From Leptospira selangorensis (GTDB lineage Bacteria; Spirochaetota; Leptospiria; Leptospirales; Leptospiraceae), in the NCBI RefSeq assembly GCF_004769405.1, contig NZ_RQES01000018.1:496001-560000 (forward strand): 64,000 nucleotides of DNA, written 5' to 3'. Below, piece by piece: positions 27,120 to 38,167 of the stretch (the stretch's first letter is position 1; the number at the start of each line of letters is the position of its first letter). The notes below the pieces were generated by a model. It did no database searches and had not been told where the DNA came from. It worked only from the letters and a program-made list of their open reading frames with translations. Position numbers and translations under genes: made by a program.

Positions 27120-30100
27120 TGAAGTTTATCAATTTAATAATAGAGTCCTCGCTACGTTTTAAATTTATCACTCTTGCGCTATCCATATTGGCATTGCTCT
27201 TGGGAGTGTGGTCTTGGATCCATATTAGAAAAGAAGCATATTCTGATATTGCGGATACGCAGGTCCGTATTGTAGCAAAGTTTCCCGGAAAAGCTACCTT
27301 AGAGGTAGAAGAAAGGGTGACCATGCCGATTGAGCGGGTACTTCACTCAACTCCGAATGTGATAGTAAGACGTTCTAGGACGATCAATGGACTTGTAGTA
27401 TTCCAGTTCGTTTTTGAAGAAGGAACAGACGATTATTTCGCACGTATGCGACTCATGGAAAAAGTGAGGGACGCAGTCATTCCGGAAGAAGTAAGTCCAA
27501 CTTTAGCACCGATGAGTTCTCCTGTGGGAGAGGTATTCCGATATGTAGTGGAATCCGTAGACGGTACTAAAACTTCTATGGAGCTTAGAAGTATCCAGGA
27601 CTGGATTGTGATTCCTAAGTTACTTCAGGTTACCGGAATTGCGGATGTGGTTACCTTCGGAGGTTTACCTAAACAATATCACGTAGTAACTTCTCCTGAT
27701 AAACTAATCCGATATAAGGTCACAGTTGCTGATGTGATCGAAGCGATTCAGGATAATAACCTGAACACTGGTGGTAATTTTCTATTACAAGGGGAGCAAT
27801 CTCTCCCGATCCGATCCTTGGGATCCATTCGTTCGCCTCAAGATATCGAAGACATCGTAGTAAAAACCGTGAATGGAGTTCCGGTTTACGTCAAGGACGT
27901 GGGTACGGTGGAAATCTCTCATCCTATTCCGAGTGGGGTTTTAGGTTATACTGTCCAGAATGATACGGAAGGTCTGGTCGATGTAGACTCAGCAGTCCAA
28001 GGTCTTGTGGCAATGAGACGTTGGGTGGAGCCTAACGCGTTCGGAGAAAGGGTCAGAGCTAAGATACAAGAGATCAATGAAAAGTATATGCCGGAGGGCA
28101 CTCGACTTAGACCCACCTATGATCGTGGAGACTTGGTCAATTATACTCTGAGAACCGTAGGAACTACTTTGATCGAAGGGATCGGAGTGGTAAGCCTTGT
28201 GGTTATCTTCTTTATCGGAAGTTTTAGGGCTTCGGTGGTGGTGGTTGCTACCATTCCTTTCGCATTATTATTCTCGTTCACAGTGATGAACGCATCAGGG
28301 ATCTCCGCGAGTTTGCTCTCCTTAGGAGCTGTGGACTTCGGGATCGTTGTGGATAGCGCCGTGGTCATGGTGGAAAATATCATGAGGCGGTACAAGGAAG
28401 CTTCTCCGGAAGATAAACAAAAGGGGATCATTCGATTTACGTATGAATGTGCCACAGAGGTCGGAACAGAGATCTTATTTGCGATCATGATCATCATTCT
28501 GGCTTATCTTCCTATCTTCTCTTTTGAAAGGATAGAAGGGCGACTCTTCAAGCCGATGGCATTCACATTGTCTTTCGCAATCTTCGGTGCGTTATTATTT
28601 ACGATGACCGTAGTTCCGGTATTGATGGCTTTCTTCTTCCGCAAATTTTTCGAAGGGCAGACAAATAAACCGATCGAATGGCATAATCCATTCTACCATT
28701 GGGTGGAAGCAAAATACGAGAAGATCGTACACTTCTTAGTGGATCGTTCTAAACGTGTAGTCGCCATTGCATTCAGCATTGTAGGGGGACTTCTCGTAAT
28801 CGGCGGCATGTCCTTAGGAACCGAGTTCTTACCTTCTTTGGACGAAGGTGGATTTACTCTTCGATTGTATTTCCCTGTAGGTATCTCATTACCCGAGGCC
28901 AAAAAATTCGTACCTGAAGTCAGAAAGATCATTTATAAGAATGAACAAGTGAATATGATCCTTTCTCAATATGGAAGGAATGATGACGGAACGGATCCAC
29001 TTCCTCCAAACCGTTTGGAAGTTTATGTAGGTTTGAAAGACTATAAACAATGGAAGGAAAGGATCACAAAGGAACAATTGCTGATCCGAATGAGAGACAA
29101 TCTTGAAAGCGGATTGCCTGGAGTTCGTGTGAGTTTCTCTCAACCTATCATGGATAATTTGTCGGAAGCGATCATGGGGACTATTGCAGACTTAGCAGTT
29201 TTCGTTTCAGGCCAAGACTTGACCGTTATGCGGCATTTGTCTGAACAAATTTTGGAGATCGTTGCCAAAATGAAGGGTGCAAGCGAGTACGGGATAGAAC
29301 AGGAAGCTCCTGCTCCTCAACTCGTGATCCGGATCAAACGTGCAGTCGCTGCCCGTTACGGAATCAATGTAGAAGATATCCAAAAAGTGATCGAAGCAGC
29401 TGTAGGTATGGAACCGATCAGTTATCTTTACGAAGGCCCAATGGATAATCCTCCTAAAGAACGTGCGTTATTCGGAATTGCAGTCCGTTTTGCCAAAGAT
29501 TATAGACAATCTGCGAGAGAGATTGCAAATATCCCTATCATTTCTCCTAAAGGAGAAAGGATCCCACTTTCTCAAGTAGCTGATATCACTCAGGAAGATT
29601 CTCCTACTATGATCTTCCGCCAAGATGGAAAACGTACACTTACGGTTCGTATGAACGTTAGGGGAAGAGACCAGGGTGGATTTGTTTCCGAGCTGAGAGA
29701 AAGAGTGAATAAAGAGATCCAGATCCCAGAAGGATACGAAGTCAAATATGGGGGCCAATACGAAAACTTGGCAAGGGTTGGGAAACAATTAGCTATCGTG
29801 ATCCCATTAACAATCGGGATCATTTTCGGGCTTTTATTCATGCTCTATAGGGATCTAAAATCTGTGATCGTTGCCCTATCCTGTATTCCTCTTTCCTTGT
29901 TAGGCGGGATTTACGCTCTACTTGCTAGAGGATATTACTTCAACGTATCAGCCGGAGTTGGATTCATTTCCTTATTCGGTATTGCTACCATGGCAGGAAT
30001 CCTATTCGTGTCTAAAGCAAATCATATGCTTAGGGACAATCCGAATATGAGCGTAAAGGAAGCTTCCGTTCATTCTGCAGTCACGCAGTTAAGACCGAGA

Positions 30101-30439
30101 TTGATGACAATGTTATTGGCATTGCTTGGTTTGATCCCTGCAACGATCGCAACCGGAGTAGGATCGGATGTGCAAAGACCTTTGGCAACCGTAATGGTGG
30201 GAGGACTTGCTTCTGCACTCTTACTCATCTTAACTGTGATGCCTAGTTTGTACATTTTAGTGATCGGTGGTTCGAAAGGATCCAAGCAGGAGCAGAAAAA
30301 AGACACATTCGAACTTCATCCGGAAGCATACGTTTCTTTATACGAGAATTTAGAGGAAGAAGAACCTAAGTCTAAAAAGGGTAAAACTTCTTCTAGAAAC
30401 TCGAAGGTTCGAAAATCCAAGCGATTACTCCAACGGTAA
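27119..30439 (+). CDS. czcA: CzcA-type heavy-metal RND efflux pump, first copy
   Basis: The 1106-residue protein has the RND layout: TM1, a large periplasmic porter domain ([29 protein letters not shown]), TM2-6, a second porter domain and TM8-12. TM4 carries the proton-relay acidic residues [15 protein letters not shown] (about residues 406-420), where most heavy-metal members have DG rather than [15 protein letters not shown] and [12 protein letters not shown] motifs are as expected. The C-terminus adds [13 protein letters not shown] and a lysine-rich tail shared with the second copy. Substrate is probably a divalent cation such as Zn, Co, Cd or Ni. Confidence 0.93.
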   Translation: MKFINLIIESSLRFKFITLALSILALLLGVWSWIHIRKEAYSDIADTQVRIVAKFPGKATLEVEERVTMPIERVLHSTPNVIVRRSRTINGLVVFQFVFEEGTDDYFARMRLMEKVRDAVIPEEVSPTLAPMSSPVGEVFRYVVESVDGTKTSMELRSIQDWIVIPKLLQVTGIADVVTFGGLPKQYHVVTSPDKLIRYKVTVADVIEAIQDNNLNTGGNFLLQGEQSLPIRSLGSIRSPQDIEDIVVKTVNGVPVYVKDVGTVEISHPIPSGVLGYTVQNDTEGLVDVDSAVQGLVAMRRWVEPNAFGERVRAKIQEINEKYMPEGTRLRPTYDRGDLVNYTLRTVGTTLIEGIGVVSLVVIFFIGSFRASVVVVATIPFALLFSFTVMNASGISASLLSLGAVDFGIVVDSAVVMVENIMRRYKEASPEDKQKGIIRFTYECATEVGTEILFAIMIIILAYLPIFSFERIEGRLFKPMAFTLSFAIFGALLFTMTVVPVLMAFFFRKFFEGQTNKPIEWHNPFYHWVEAKYEKIVHFLVDRSKRVVAIAFSIVGGLLVIGGMSLGTEFLPSLDEGGFTLRLYFPVGISLPEAKKFVPEVRKIIYKNEQVNMILSQYGRNDDGTDPLPPNRLEVYVGLKDYKQWKERITKEQLLIRMRDNLESGLPGVRVSFSQPIMDNLSEAIMGTIADLAVFVSGQDLTVMRHLSEQILEIVAKMKGASEYGIEQEAPAPQLVIRIKRAVAARYGINVEDIQKVIEAAVGMEPISYLYEGPMDNPPKERALFGIAVRFAKDYRQSAREIANIPIISPKGERIPLSQVADITQEDSPTMIFRQDGKRTLTVRMNVRGRDQGGFVSELRERVNKEIQIPEGYEVKYGGQYENLARVGKQLAIVIPLTIGIIFGLLFMLYRDLKSVIVALSCIPLSLLGGIYALLARGYYFNVSAGVGFISLFGIATMAGILFVSKANHMLRDNPNMSVKEASVHSAVTQLRPRLMTMLLALLGLIPATIATGVGSDVQRPLATVMVGGLASALLLILTVMPSLYILVIGGSKGSKQEQKKDTFELHPEAYVSLYENLEEEEPKSKKGKTSSRNSKVRKSKRLLQR

Positions 30440-30819
30440 AATATCGATTATTGTAAAACGGAAACTTCAGTCTCCGCCTAACAAAGGATAAATTCATTTT
30501 CCCCGCTTTTTGATCGACAGATCGGGAAGCGGGATCTCGTACGCTTTCATTGAGATTCCATTAAAAAAAGATTGCTCCACAAGCCTTGAACGATATTGCT
30601 AAACCCGGAGACTATAGGCCTATAATCCGGGGAATCTTAAGTCCGACTTCTATAATATATCCAGGTCCCCTTTTCGGGAGATTTTGCATGAAAGTCTATG
30701 AATCAGTTCTTGCCCGAACTGTTTGTATGACTTTTCTCTGACCTTTTCATGTTAATTTGAAGATCCTCTTTCTTTCCGGCCTCGTATAGGTCCTTATTTA
30801 ATTCCAAAGGACTTAAGTA
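30440..30819 (+). promoter_or_regulatory. 380-base structured leader between the two czcA genes
   Basis: No gene is seen. Three strong hairpins are present: 30502-30533 (14-bp stem with three consecutive G-T pairs, GACA loop), 30604-30631 (CCCGGA/TCCGGG around the palindrome ATAGGCCTAT), and 30691-30734 (AAAGTC/GACTTT outside, CAGTTC/GAACTG inside). The first may terminate czcA copy one. The others sit in what would be the 5' leader of the second copy, where a metal-responsive RNA or attenuator is conceivable. AAAGGACTTAAGTA precedes the second ATG as ribosome site. Confidence 0.5.
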
Positions 30820-33800
30820 ATGATCGATAAACTCATAGAATCTGTTCTCAAGTTCAGGATTCCTACTATCATCGCTTGTTTATTCATTTCGATTTTAGGA
30901 GTTTGGGCTTGGACAGATATTCGAAAAGAAGCTTATTCGGATATCGCAGATACTCAAGTTCGCTTGATCGCGAAATTTCCGGGTAAAGCCGCTGTTGAAG
31001 TAGAGGAAAGAATTACTCTTCCGATCGAAAGGGTACTGAATGCCATCCCTAAAGTAGCAGTCCGTCGCTCCAGAACCATCAATGGTCTTGTAGTATTTCA
31101 ATTCGTTTTTGAAGACGGGACCGACGATTATTTTGCCAGGATGCGACTCATGGAAAGGGTCGCGGATGCTGATATTCCTGAGGAAGTCCAACCTGCTTTA
31201 GGACCTATGAGTTCTCCTGTGGGAGAAATTTTCAGGTACGTTGTGGAGTCTTCCGGAAACCACACTCCGATGGAATTGAGAACGATCCAGGACTGGATTG
31301 TAATGCCTAAGATGCTTTCTATACCTGGAATTGCGGATGTAGTCACATTCGGAGGTTTACCTAAACAATTCCATATAGTAACTTCCCCCGATAAATTAGT
31401 ACGTTATAAACTTACAATCAGTGATGTGATCCAAGCTGTTCAGGGAAATAACTTGAATACGGGTGGAAATCTACTTTTGCAAGGTGAGCAAGGATTTCCA
31501 ATCCGCTCGTTAGGTGCAATACGAGAAGCTCAACATATCGAAAATATCGTAGTAAAAACAGTGAATGGAGTCCCTGTATTTATCCGGGACTTGGCTACTG
31601 TAGAAATTTCTCACCCGATCCCAAGTGGAGTCTTAGGTTATACGGTCCGTGTAGACGATCAGATCATGGATATTGATTCCTCGGTCCAGGGGTTGGTGGC
31701 TATGCGTCGCTGGGGTGATCCGAATGAGATGGGAGATAGGATCCGCGCCAAAGTAAAAGAGATCAATGAGAATTATCTTCCAGACGGAGTACAACTTAGA
31801 ACTACCTATGACAGAAGTGACCTTGTAAATTATACATTACGCACTATCGGAAGAACCCTTTTAGAAGGAGTGATGGTTGTAAGTTTGGTGCTAATTTTCT
31901 TCATAGGAAGTGCAAAAGCATCCCTCGTGGTAGTGGCAACCATTCCGTTCGCATTATTATTCGCATTCCTTCTAATGAATATAACCGGGATCCCTGCGAG
32001 TTTATTGTCTTTGGGAGCTATCGACTTCGGGATCGTAGTGGATGGTGCCGTGATCATGGTAGAAAATATCATGAGAAGATATAGGGATGCTACTCCGGGA
32101 GATAAGAGCAAAGGGATCATTAAGCTGACTGCAGAATCCGCTTCCGAGGTCGGGACCGAAATTCTATTTTCAATCCTGATCATCATACTTGCTTATTTGC
32201 CTATTTTTTCTTTTGAACGTATCGAAGGACGTCTTTTTAAACCGATGGCCTTCACAATCTCTTTTGCGATCTTCGGGGCTTTGATCTTCTCCATGACGGT
32301 CGTTCCTGTATTGATAACTTATATGTTCCGAAAGTATTTCGAATCGGAAAACCCGGGACCGATCGCGTGGCATAACCCAGTGTATGCGTGGATAGAGGAA
32401 CGTTATAAAAAGTTAATAGACTATCTAGTGGAAAGATCCAAGAGGGTCGTCATTTATTCCTTCACTGCCGTGGTCATACTTTTAGGGATCGGTGGATATA
32501 AACTCGGAACGGAATTCTTGCCCGAAATGGACGAGGGCGGTTTTAATTTAAGAATATTTTTCCCTGTAGGGATCTCTCTACCGGAAGCTCGTAAATTTAT
32601 GCCTAAGATACGAGAGACTATTTATAAGAACGAACAGGTAAGCGTAGTACTTTCTCAGTTAGGAAGGAATGACGACGGAACCGATCCACTTCCTCCGAAC
32701 CGTTTGGAAGTGCTCGTAAGTTTGAAGGATTACGATGACTGGAAGGAAAGGATCACTAAACAAGAACTTCTTCTTAGAATGAAAAATGATCTAGAGGCCA
32801 CTCTTCCCGGAGCAAGGATCAGTTTTTCTCAGCCTATCATGGATAACTTATCGGAAGCGATCATGGGAACCATTGCTGACCTTGCAGTATTCGTTTCCGG
32901 ACAAGACTTAAAAGTGATGCGTAAACTTGCGGAAGAGATCTTGGATATTGTAAAGGATATGCCGGGAGCAAGTGAGTTCGGTATAGAGCAGGAAGCTGAT
33001 AGCCCTCAGTTAACTGTTCGGATCGATCGAGAAGCCGCGGCCCGTTATGGTATTAATGTAAGCGATATACAACAAATGGTAGAAGCTGCCATCGGAATGC
33101 AGAGGATCAGTACTTTATACGAAGGGCCTTCCGACATTCCCCCAAAAACACCTGCTAGATTCGGGATTGTAGTTCGATTCTCAAAAGATTATAGGGCTTC
33201 CAAAAGAGCTATAGAAGCAATGCCTATCATTTCTCCAAAAGGAGAAAGGGTGCCTCTTTCTCAATTAGCGAAAATTACTTTGGAAGACGGGCCTACTATG
33301 ATTTTCCGCCAGGAAGGTAGAAGGACAATTACTGTTCGAACAAACGTAAGAGGAAGAGACCAGGGTGGATTCGTAAATGAACTTCGTAAAAAAGTCCAAC
33401 AGAAGATAAAACTCCCGGAAGGATACGAGGTCCGTTACGGAGGACAATACGAGAATCTTGCTCGAGTAGGTAAAAAATTGGCGATCGTTATTCCGGTTAC
33501 GATTGCCATCATTTTCGGAGTATTATTCTTACTTTATAGAAATCTAAAATATGTTTATGTGGCTTTGGCCTGTCTCCCTCTTTCATTGGTGGGAGGAATG
33601 TATGCACTTCTACTCAGAGGGTATTATTTTAACGTATCTAGTGGGGTAGGATTTATCTCTTTATTCGGGATTGCCACTATGTCTGGGGTACTTTTCGTTT
33701 CTAGGACAAATCACCTTCTAATGGACGAACCTACATTAACGACTAAAGAAGCCGTAACACAAGCTGCCGTGATCCAATTGCGACCGATGTTGATGACGAT

Positions 33801-34113
33801 GTTACTTGCTCTACTCGGATTGATCCCTGCTACTTTGGCATCGGGAGTAGGTTCCGACGTCCAGAGACCATTGGCAACGGTAATTGTAGGAGGATTATTC
33901 TCCGCATTATTCCTGGTATTGAGTGTTCTTCCTTCTCTCTATCTGGTAGTAGTAGGGGATAGAAAACATCCGATTGAAGAAGAGACATTCGAACTTCATC
34001 CGGAAGCGTACGTTTCCTTATATGATGAAGAAGATATCGAAGATGCCTCTCCTGCGCATAGGAACGGAAGTAAGAAGGTAAAGAAAAAAGTTCTCGCTAA
34101 AAAGAAACGTTAG
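30820..34113 (+). CDS. CzcA-type heavy-metal RND efflux pump, second copy
   Basis: The 1097-residue protein aligns with the first copy along its full length, with long identical runs (for example [24 protein letters not shown] segment and the N-terminal [13 protein letters not shown]). TM4 reads [15 protein letters not shown], the usual form with DG. The C-terminal [13 protein letters not shown] is shared, but the final tail differs. It lacks its own adaptor and channel genes, so it must use the CzcCB set upstream or unlinked partners. It arose by tandem duplication, long ago judging by codon divergence. Confidence 0.93.
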   Translation: MIDKLIESVLKFRIPTIIACLFISILGVWAWTDIRKEAYSDIADTQVRLIAKFPGKAAVEVEERITLPIERVLNAIPKVAVRRSRTINGLVVFQFVFEDGTDDYFARMRLMERVADADIPEEVQPALGPMSSPVGEIFRYVVESSGNHTPMELRTIQDWIVMPKMLSIPGIADVVTFGGLPKQFHIVTSPDKLVRYKLTISDVIQAVQGNNLNTGGNLLLQGEQGFPIRSLGAIREAQHIENIVVKTVNGVPVFIRDLATVEISHPIPSGVLGYTVRVDDQIMDIDSSVQGLVAMRRWGDPNEMGDRIRAKVKEINENYLPDGVQLRTTYDRSDLVNYTLRTIGRTLLEGVMVVSLVLIFFIGSAKASLVVVATIPFALLFAFLLMNITGIPASLLSLGAIDFGIVVDGAVIMVENIMRRYRDATPGDKSKGIIKLTAESASEVGTEILFSILIIILAYLPIFSFERIEGRLFKPMAFTISFAIFGALIFSMTVVPVLITYMFRKYFESENPGPIAWHNPVYAWIEERYKKLIDYLVERSKRVVIYSFTAVVILLGIGGYKLGTEFLPEMDEGGFNLRIFFPVGISLPEARKFMPKIRETIYKNEQVSVVLSQLGRNDDGTDPLPPNRLEVLVSLKDYDDWKERITKQELLLRMKNDLEATLPGARISFSQPIMDNLSEAIMGTIADLAVFVSGQDLKVMRKLAEEILDIVKDMPGASEFGIEQEADSPQLTVRIDREAAARYGINVSDIQQMVEAAIGMQRISTLYEGPSDIPPKTPARFGIVVRFSKDYRASKRAIEAMPIISPKGERVPLSQLAKITLEDGPTMIFRQEGRRTITVRTNVRGRDQGGFVNELRKKVQQKIKLPEGYEVRYGGQYENLARVGKKLAIVIPVTIAIIFGVLFLLYRNLKYVYVALACLPLSLVGGMYALLLRGYYFNVSSGVGFISLFGIATMSGVLFVSRTNHLLMDEPTLTTKEAVTQAAVIQLRPMLMTMLLALLGLIPATLASGVGSDVQRPLATVIVGGLFSALFLVLSVLPSLYLVVVGDRKHPIEEETFELHPEAYVSLYDEEDIEDASPAHRNGSKKVKKKVLAKKKR

Positions 34114-34150
34114 GTTATGCACTTGTCTTAAATAAAGACAGGTGATGACA

Positions 34151-34552
34151 ATGAATCTACCCGAAAAAATTTTGATCCTGACTGGGGTCTTAAATTTAGC
34201 ATACGGAAGTCTAACAGGCTTCGCGTATGCATTCGCGAGAATGAAGGCTGAGTTTCCTTCCAGATATTTGCAGGCTGCCCATATCGGACCATTGATGCAA
34301 GGTGCTATGATCCTTGGTTTGGTATTTGCATTTCAACTAGCTCCTCTTTCCGAAACGTCCGCTCTAATCGGTGCAATTTCATTTGCGGTTTCTTCCGGAT
34401 TTATCGCCTTAAAAGATACTGTGGACTGGCTCCAAGGTATCAAAGATGAATTTAAGGAAAATCCGCCTCTTGGAAAGGTCCTCGGTGGAATAGGTGTCAC
34501 TGCGAACCTTGTCGGGATTGCGATTATCGTCTATGGGGTTTTAGTAGCTTAA
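34151..34552 (+). CDS. Small four-helix membrane protein downstream of czcA
   Basis: The start at 34151 has AGG at about 7 bases; in-frame GTG 34142 and ATG 34145 are alternatives. The 133-residue protein has four hydrophobic segments (ILILTGVLNLAYGSLTGFAYAFA; IGPLMQGAMILGLVFAFQLAPL; ALIGAISFAVSSGFIAL; GGIGVTANLVGIAIIVYGVLVA) and short loops. I do not recognise the family. It follows the second pump by about 40 bases and ends at a strong hairpin, so it is likely the last gene of the efflux cluster. Confidence 0.65.
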   Translation: MNLPEKILILTGVLNLAYGSLTGFAYAFARMKAEFPSRYLQAAHIGPLMQGAMILGLVFAFQLAPLSETSALIGAISFAVSSGFIALKDTVDWLQGIKDEFKENPPLGKVLGGIGVTANLVGIAIIVYGVLVA

Positions 34553-34622
34553 AAGTTAAGGAAGAAGGATCGGTGAGGCATACCGGTCGCAAAACCGATT
34601 CATTATCCGACGTAAAAATCAT

Positions 34623-34665
34623 AAAAATCTATCTGGGAAATCTAAAATTTCTTGGATAGATTTTT
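34623..34665. terminator. Long hairpin at the end of the efflux cluster
   Basis: A 19-bp stem forms from AAAAATCTATC, TGG and GAAAT (34623-34641) with ATTTC, TTG and GATAGATTTTT (34647-34665); the central TGG/TTG positions pair as three G-T pairs. The loop is CTAAA. The A and T runs at its ends make it a bidirectional terminator candidate. Confidence 0.6.
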
Positions 34666-34747
34666 GAAATTCCGAACCGAGAAACGACTAACAGGACGAA
34701 GTTTTTTGACGATTTTTTCGCTCTAAAAATCTTAGAGGGTCTGGAAG

Positions 34748-34891
34748 ATGAGCGAGAACTTAAAAGCAAAACTTAAAAAAGCAGACGTCGGCTTTTGGAA
34801 AAAGACATTCAGATCCTGTTGGAATATTCTCCCTCATTCCTTTAGAAGGCAATTGGTTGCCATGTCTGGGCAGTCGGATCTGGATTTTTGA
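34748..34891 (+). CDS. Candidate small protein of 47 residues
   Basis: An ATG frame with GGAAG directly upstream runs to a TGA at 34889. The product is basic in the first half (KAKLKKADVGFWKKTFRSCW) and continues NILPHSFRRQLVAMSGQSDLDF. It has no signal or membrane segment and no known family. It sits alone in a 446-base gap between the efflux cluster and the porin. Chance cannot be excluded at this length. Confidence 0.35.
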   Translation: MSENLKAKLKKADVGFWKKTFRSCWNILPHSFRRQLVAMSGQSDLDF

Positions 34892-34942
34892 GAAGTTAAC
34901 CTTCTTCTTTCCTTAGTTTAAATTTCCCTATTTATCCGAAGA

Positions 34943-34976
34943 TAAAAAAAGAGCGCCCGAAAGGACGCTCTTTTTT
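34943..34976 (-). terminator. Rho-independent terminator of the porin gene (bidirectional)
   Basis: A run of A, then GAGCG-C-CC-GAAA-GG-A-CGCTC, then a run of T. The stem has one mismatch and a GNRA loop. It lies 23 bases beyond the porin stop and has A/T tracts suitable for both strands. Confidence 0.8.
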
Positions 34977-34998
34977 GTAGAAATCTACTAAATCCGGA

Positions 34999-36585
34999 TT
35001 AATCGAACTTAGCAACGACCCCTAAGGTTATACCGTATTGGTCTTTACTTTTCTCACCACTTTGAGTTACGAATTGATAACCGGTTGCCCAGTCTCTTCT
35101 CATATCCAATTTGATGAGTAGATTTTCAGTGTAGTTCCAAACTGGAGTTACAGTAAATGTTTTATACTGTCCGTAGTTAGAAGATCCACCGTAATCTTTG
35201 TAGTTTTTAGGATCAAGAGCAGCAAGAAGTTGATCTGCGCTTAAACCAGCCAATGCAGGATTAGTTGCAAGGATTTGTTCTGCAATAGCTTTGTCTTGTG
35301 CATATTTTCCTGCATACCAAGAGTTAGCTGCTTGAGATCCTGCAAACGGGTTGAAGGTAGTCAAACGGCCGTTGTTATGGCTATCGTCGATATACTCAAA
35401 ACGAACATTGATTCCCCAAGTCTCACCGATCTTGAATTTACTGAAGATACCGTAAGACTTATAGGTACTTTTGGTTTTTTCAGTAGTAACAGTTCCGCCA
35501 AGAATAGTTTCAACATTTGCAGTACCTGCTGAGTTGTACTGTTGTTGGAGAAGGTTAGCTGCAGCAGCGCCACCAGCTTTCTCACTCCAAGTATAATCTA
35601 AGTCGATTTGGATTCTGTCTGTCGGAGTCATGGACAAGATTGCATGGTTCATGAACCAATAATCTTTATTATACTTTGCATTAGGAGCAGTAAGAGCTGC
35701 AACTGCAGGGTCACCTGTAGCAGTAGCTAATTGATCAGCTGCATATTGTTTCCATGGATCGATTCTTCCTGTAGCACCATCTTGAGAATACAAAGTGTTC
35801 CAAGTAATGGATAATTTGTCTTCAATCAAGGTTCCCTTTAGCTGTGTTCCAATCGCTTTATGCTGAGTAGCTGCTTCGTAGAAGTAGTTATTAGTAGTAC
35901 TTCCATCAGGAACTCCAGTTCTATAACCAGTACCACCACCACTGTTATACAGATAAAAGGTTCCTGCCCATTTGTCTGTAAATTGAGTAGTTAAGCGAGC
36001 ACCGGTGTGAATGAACGGGATGGTGTTTTGGAAGATGGCCCCTATCGAGTAGTTAGGGTTGTTCATCGATTCCAACACTTCATATCCAATATGTGTTGCC
36101 ATCTTACCAACGTCTAAGGTCATCCCCTTTAACACAGGGAAATACATACTGATATACGCTTGTTTCAGCATGTTATAGTTATATACACCGTTAGCTTGGG
36201 AATATGGCGCCTCTTGGAACGCGTTGTTTTGTCCGTTTTGGAAATCCACACGGAATCCCCAAGGGCTGGATTTTTCAGCTGTTTTTTGAACAGCAAGAGC
36301 TGCTGCGTTAACACCAAAGTTTTTGTTGCTAGTTTCGAACGATCTGGTCGTATCTACGGCGCTTCCTTGGAGTGGGTTGTTATTGTACATGTAGTACACA
36401 TCCACAAATCCGGAAAAGTCTACCTTATCATACCATTTCGTATCTTCAGGTTCTGGGGCTGGAGCAGCTTTCACTGCACCTGCTGCCTTCGGGTCCGGCG
36501 TTTCCTTCTTCGCTTGGGCAAACATCGAAGAGGCGGTCACCAGAGTAAAGGTAGCAATGAGGCTGGCTGTTTTTTTTCTCATCAT
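34999..36585 (-). CDS. OmpL-like beta-barrel porin (BBP2 family)
   Basis: The start is taken at the ATGATG pair (36585) with AGGAG sites just upstream; the frame extends 11 codons further. The 528-residue protein has a signal peptide ([20 protein letters not shown]), an Ala/Pro/Lys linker and a barrel of alternating strands ([86 protein letters not shown]) ending in [12 protein letters not shown], an outer-membrane assembly-type last strand ending with F-D. This matches putative beta-barrel porin-2. A sigma-54-type promoter lies immediately upstream. Confidence 0.82.
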   Translation of the reverse strand: MMRKKTASLIATFTLVTASSMFAQAKKETPDPKAAGAVKAAPAPEPEDTKWYDKVDFSGFVDVYYMYNNNPLQGSAVDTTRSFETSNKNFGVNAAALAVQKTAEKSSPWGFRVDFQNGQNNAFQEAPYSQANGVYNYNMLKQAYISMYFPVLKGMTLDVGKMATHIGYEVLESMNNPNYSIGAIFQNTIPFIHTGARLTTQFTDKWAGTFYLYNSGGGTGYRTGVPDGSTTNNYFYEAATQHKAIGTQLKGTLIEDKLSITWNTLYSQDGATGRIDPWKQYAADQLATATGDPAVAALTAPNAKYNKDYWFMNHAILSMTPTDRIQIDLDYTWSEKAGGAAAANLLQQQYNSAGTANVETILGGTVTTEKTKSTYKSYGIFSKFKIGETWGINVRFEYIDDSHNNGRLTTFNPFAGSQAANSWYAGKYAQDKAIAEQILATNPALAGLSADQLLAALDPKNYKDYGGSSNYGQYKTFTVTPVWNYTENLLIKLDMRRDWATGYQFVTQSGEKSKDQYGITLGVVAKFD

Positions 36586-36613
36586 TCTCCTAAATCTCCT
36601 ATGCCGATAAGTA

Positions 36614-36629
36614 TGCAACTAGCGTGCCA
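36614..36629 (-). promoter_or_regulatory. Sigma-54 promoter of the porin gene
   Basis: Read on the minus strand the site is TGGCACG-CTAG-TTGCA, a full match to the sigma-54 consensus with 10 bases between GG and GC. Transcription would start near 36603, leaving a leader of about 18 bases that contains the AGGAGA ribosome sites. Confidence 0.75.
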
Positions 36630-36692
36630 ACATGTTAAAAATAGGCAAAGAGACTAAATAAGGCTTAAAAACGATTCTAAAACCAATATTTG

Positions 36693-36760
36693 ATGCTCAT
36701 ATTTTATAAACTTTTTGGACTAATTTTTCAATAAGCGCAATATGCTTAAATTTTGAGCAT
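36693..36760 (-). promoter_or_regulatory. Possible enhancer-binding-protein sites upstream of the porin promoter
   Basis: ATGCTCA (36693-36699) and TGAGCAT (36754-36760) form an inverted pair, and the second is itself half of ATGCTTAAATTTTGAGCAT (36742-36760). These lie about 90-155 bases upstream of the predicted start, where sigma-54 activators normally bind. The surrounding DNA is AT-rich. Confidence 0.45.
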
Positions 36761-36871
36761 GATTTAGTGTGCTGAAGGACTAGGCAGACTAGAAGATGTT
36801 TTGGTATAAACCGGGTTGGAAGAAGGTGAATTTTGTAGTAGCTTCGACGAATTTAGATCTTAAGCCCTCGG

Positions 36872-38167
36872 TTAGAGTGATTTCCGGATACTATCTAGAA
36901 GAAGTTCCTTTGAATTCAGGCTTGGATCTTGGAGCACGGAAATCAAAGAGGATCGCAGTACCTCTCCCAATTTAGGCGCAGGAAGTTCCGGGAATTTTTC
37001 CCGGACCAAGTTTCCGTCTATGGTTAGGTCTGAAAGAAGAAGAGGGGGATTCTTCTTCCATTCTTGTTCTGCGTTTGAAAGCCAAAATGATTCTTCATTT
37101 AAGAAAGCGGACCAAAGAAGGGAAAGTTCTAAGCACCAATCCCAAAGATCTTTTTTTCCTGCATATTGAGCGACGGGATGGAGCAGATGAGTGCGAAGTC
37201 CTGGAGAAGTTTTTAATTCTTCTCTGTATTGGATGATTGAATATAAAGTTTTTACCAAAAACTGAGAATCTTTGGTCCTCTGGTTGGAGAATCTGAGTTC
37301 TTTAAAAAATACAGTCGAGTCAGAAAACCAGGTTTGTTCTGCAAAACAGGAAGCCAAAAAATAAGCCAGTCTTGGTCTTTCGGAAGTTTCTATAAGTTTG
37401 GAAAATCCGTTTTTATATTTTTCCCAGTCTACCGAATATAATTTTATTTTGGTGAATAATTCCAGAATTTTATGTTTTCTTAATAGATCCAATCCTCCGA
37501 TCGGATTTTTACTTTTGAGTATTTTTAAAAATTCGTCATGTATTCTTTCCGGGGAAACCTTTGCTGTGACCTGTTTGCATGTTTCGATCGCTTCTGAAGT
37601 ATCAGGGTGGATTGTAAATCCGAGTGTAGAAACAAATCGAATGGCTCTAACCGGTCTAAGTCCATCTTCCGTAAATCTGGAGACCGGGTTCCCTATGGTT
37701 CTGATTAAAGAATTTTGAATGTCTTCTTGTCCGGAATGTTCATCTACTAATATCTCTTGGAGAAGATCCAGGGCGAGGGCATTCATAGTGAAGTCCCTTC
37801 TTTTTAGATCTTCGCTTAGGCTTACTCCGAATTGTACTGTTTCGGGCCTTCTTCCGTCTATATAGTCTTCGTCTTTTCTGAATGTGGTCAATTCATAAGA
37901 TCTATCCTGGAATAATACCGTGATGGTCCCATGTTTGATCCCTGTCGGCACGGTCCTTTTGAAGATCTTTTGCATTTTTTCCGGAGAGATAGAAACTGCG
38001 AGATCGTATTCGTGTGGGATTCTATTTAAGATCAGATCTCGGACACTTCCGCCGACTAAATAGGCTTCTCCTCCATGATCTTTTATCGTTTTACTGATCT
38101 CTAATAGATCCTCTATAAAAGGAGAAGGGATTTGCGAGATAAGTTGTTTCGGATCGGGGCTCATCAT
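36872..38167 (-). CDS. CCA-adding / poly(A) polymerase family nucleotidyltransferase
   Basis: The start at 38167 (ATGATG) overlaps the upstream stop by 4 bases. The 431-residue protein has the class II nucleotidyltransferase head: GGEAYLVGGSVRDLILNRIPHEYDLAVSISPEKM (the D-L-A pair in EYDLA supplies one metal-binding aspartate; the family more often has D-x-D), TFRKDEDYIDGRRPETVQFGVSLSEDLKRRDFTMNALALD, and GLRPVRAIRFVSTLGF. It either repairs tRNA 3' CCA ends or polyadenylates RNA. The tRNA gene in this window lacks an encoded CCA, so CCA addition must exist in this organism. Confidence 0.85.
   Translation of the reverse strand: MMSPDPKQLISQIPSPFIEDLLEISKTIKDHGGEAYLVGGSVRDLILNRIPHEYDLAVSISPEKMQKIFKRTVPTGIKHGTITVLFQDRSYELTTFRKDEDYIDGRRPETVQFGVSLSEDLKRRDFTMNALALDLLQEILVDEHSGQEDIQNSLIRTIGNPVSRFTEDGLRPVRAIRFVSTLGFTIHPDTSEAIETCKQVTAKVSPERIHDEFLKILKSKNPIGGLDLLRKHKILELFTKIKLYSVDWEKYKNGFSKLIETSERPRLAYFLASCFAEQTWFSDSTVFFKELRFSNQRTKDSQFLVKTLYSIIQYREELKTSPGLRTHLLHPVAQYAGKKDLWDWCLELSLLWSAFLNEESFWLSNAEQEWKKNPPLLLSDLTIDGNLVREKFPELPAPKLGEVLRSSLISVLQDPSLNSKELLLDSIRKSL

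Noticed and set aside
28141..28497. Open frames opposite both czcA copies at the same relative place (also 31830-32186)
   Set aside because: They resemble each other only because the pump genes are duplicates; codon bias of the sense strand keeps the antisense frame open.
30502..30533. Named riboswitch (NiCo/czcD type) upstream of the second czcA
   Set aside because: I could not match a consensus for any known metal riboswitch; only hairpins can be stated.
36160..36657. 165-codon plus-strand frame opposite the porin start
   Set aside because: It runs antisense to the porin signal peptide, its product is low in structure, and it crosses the porin promoter.
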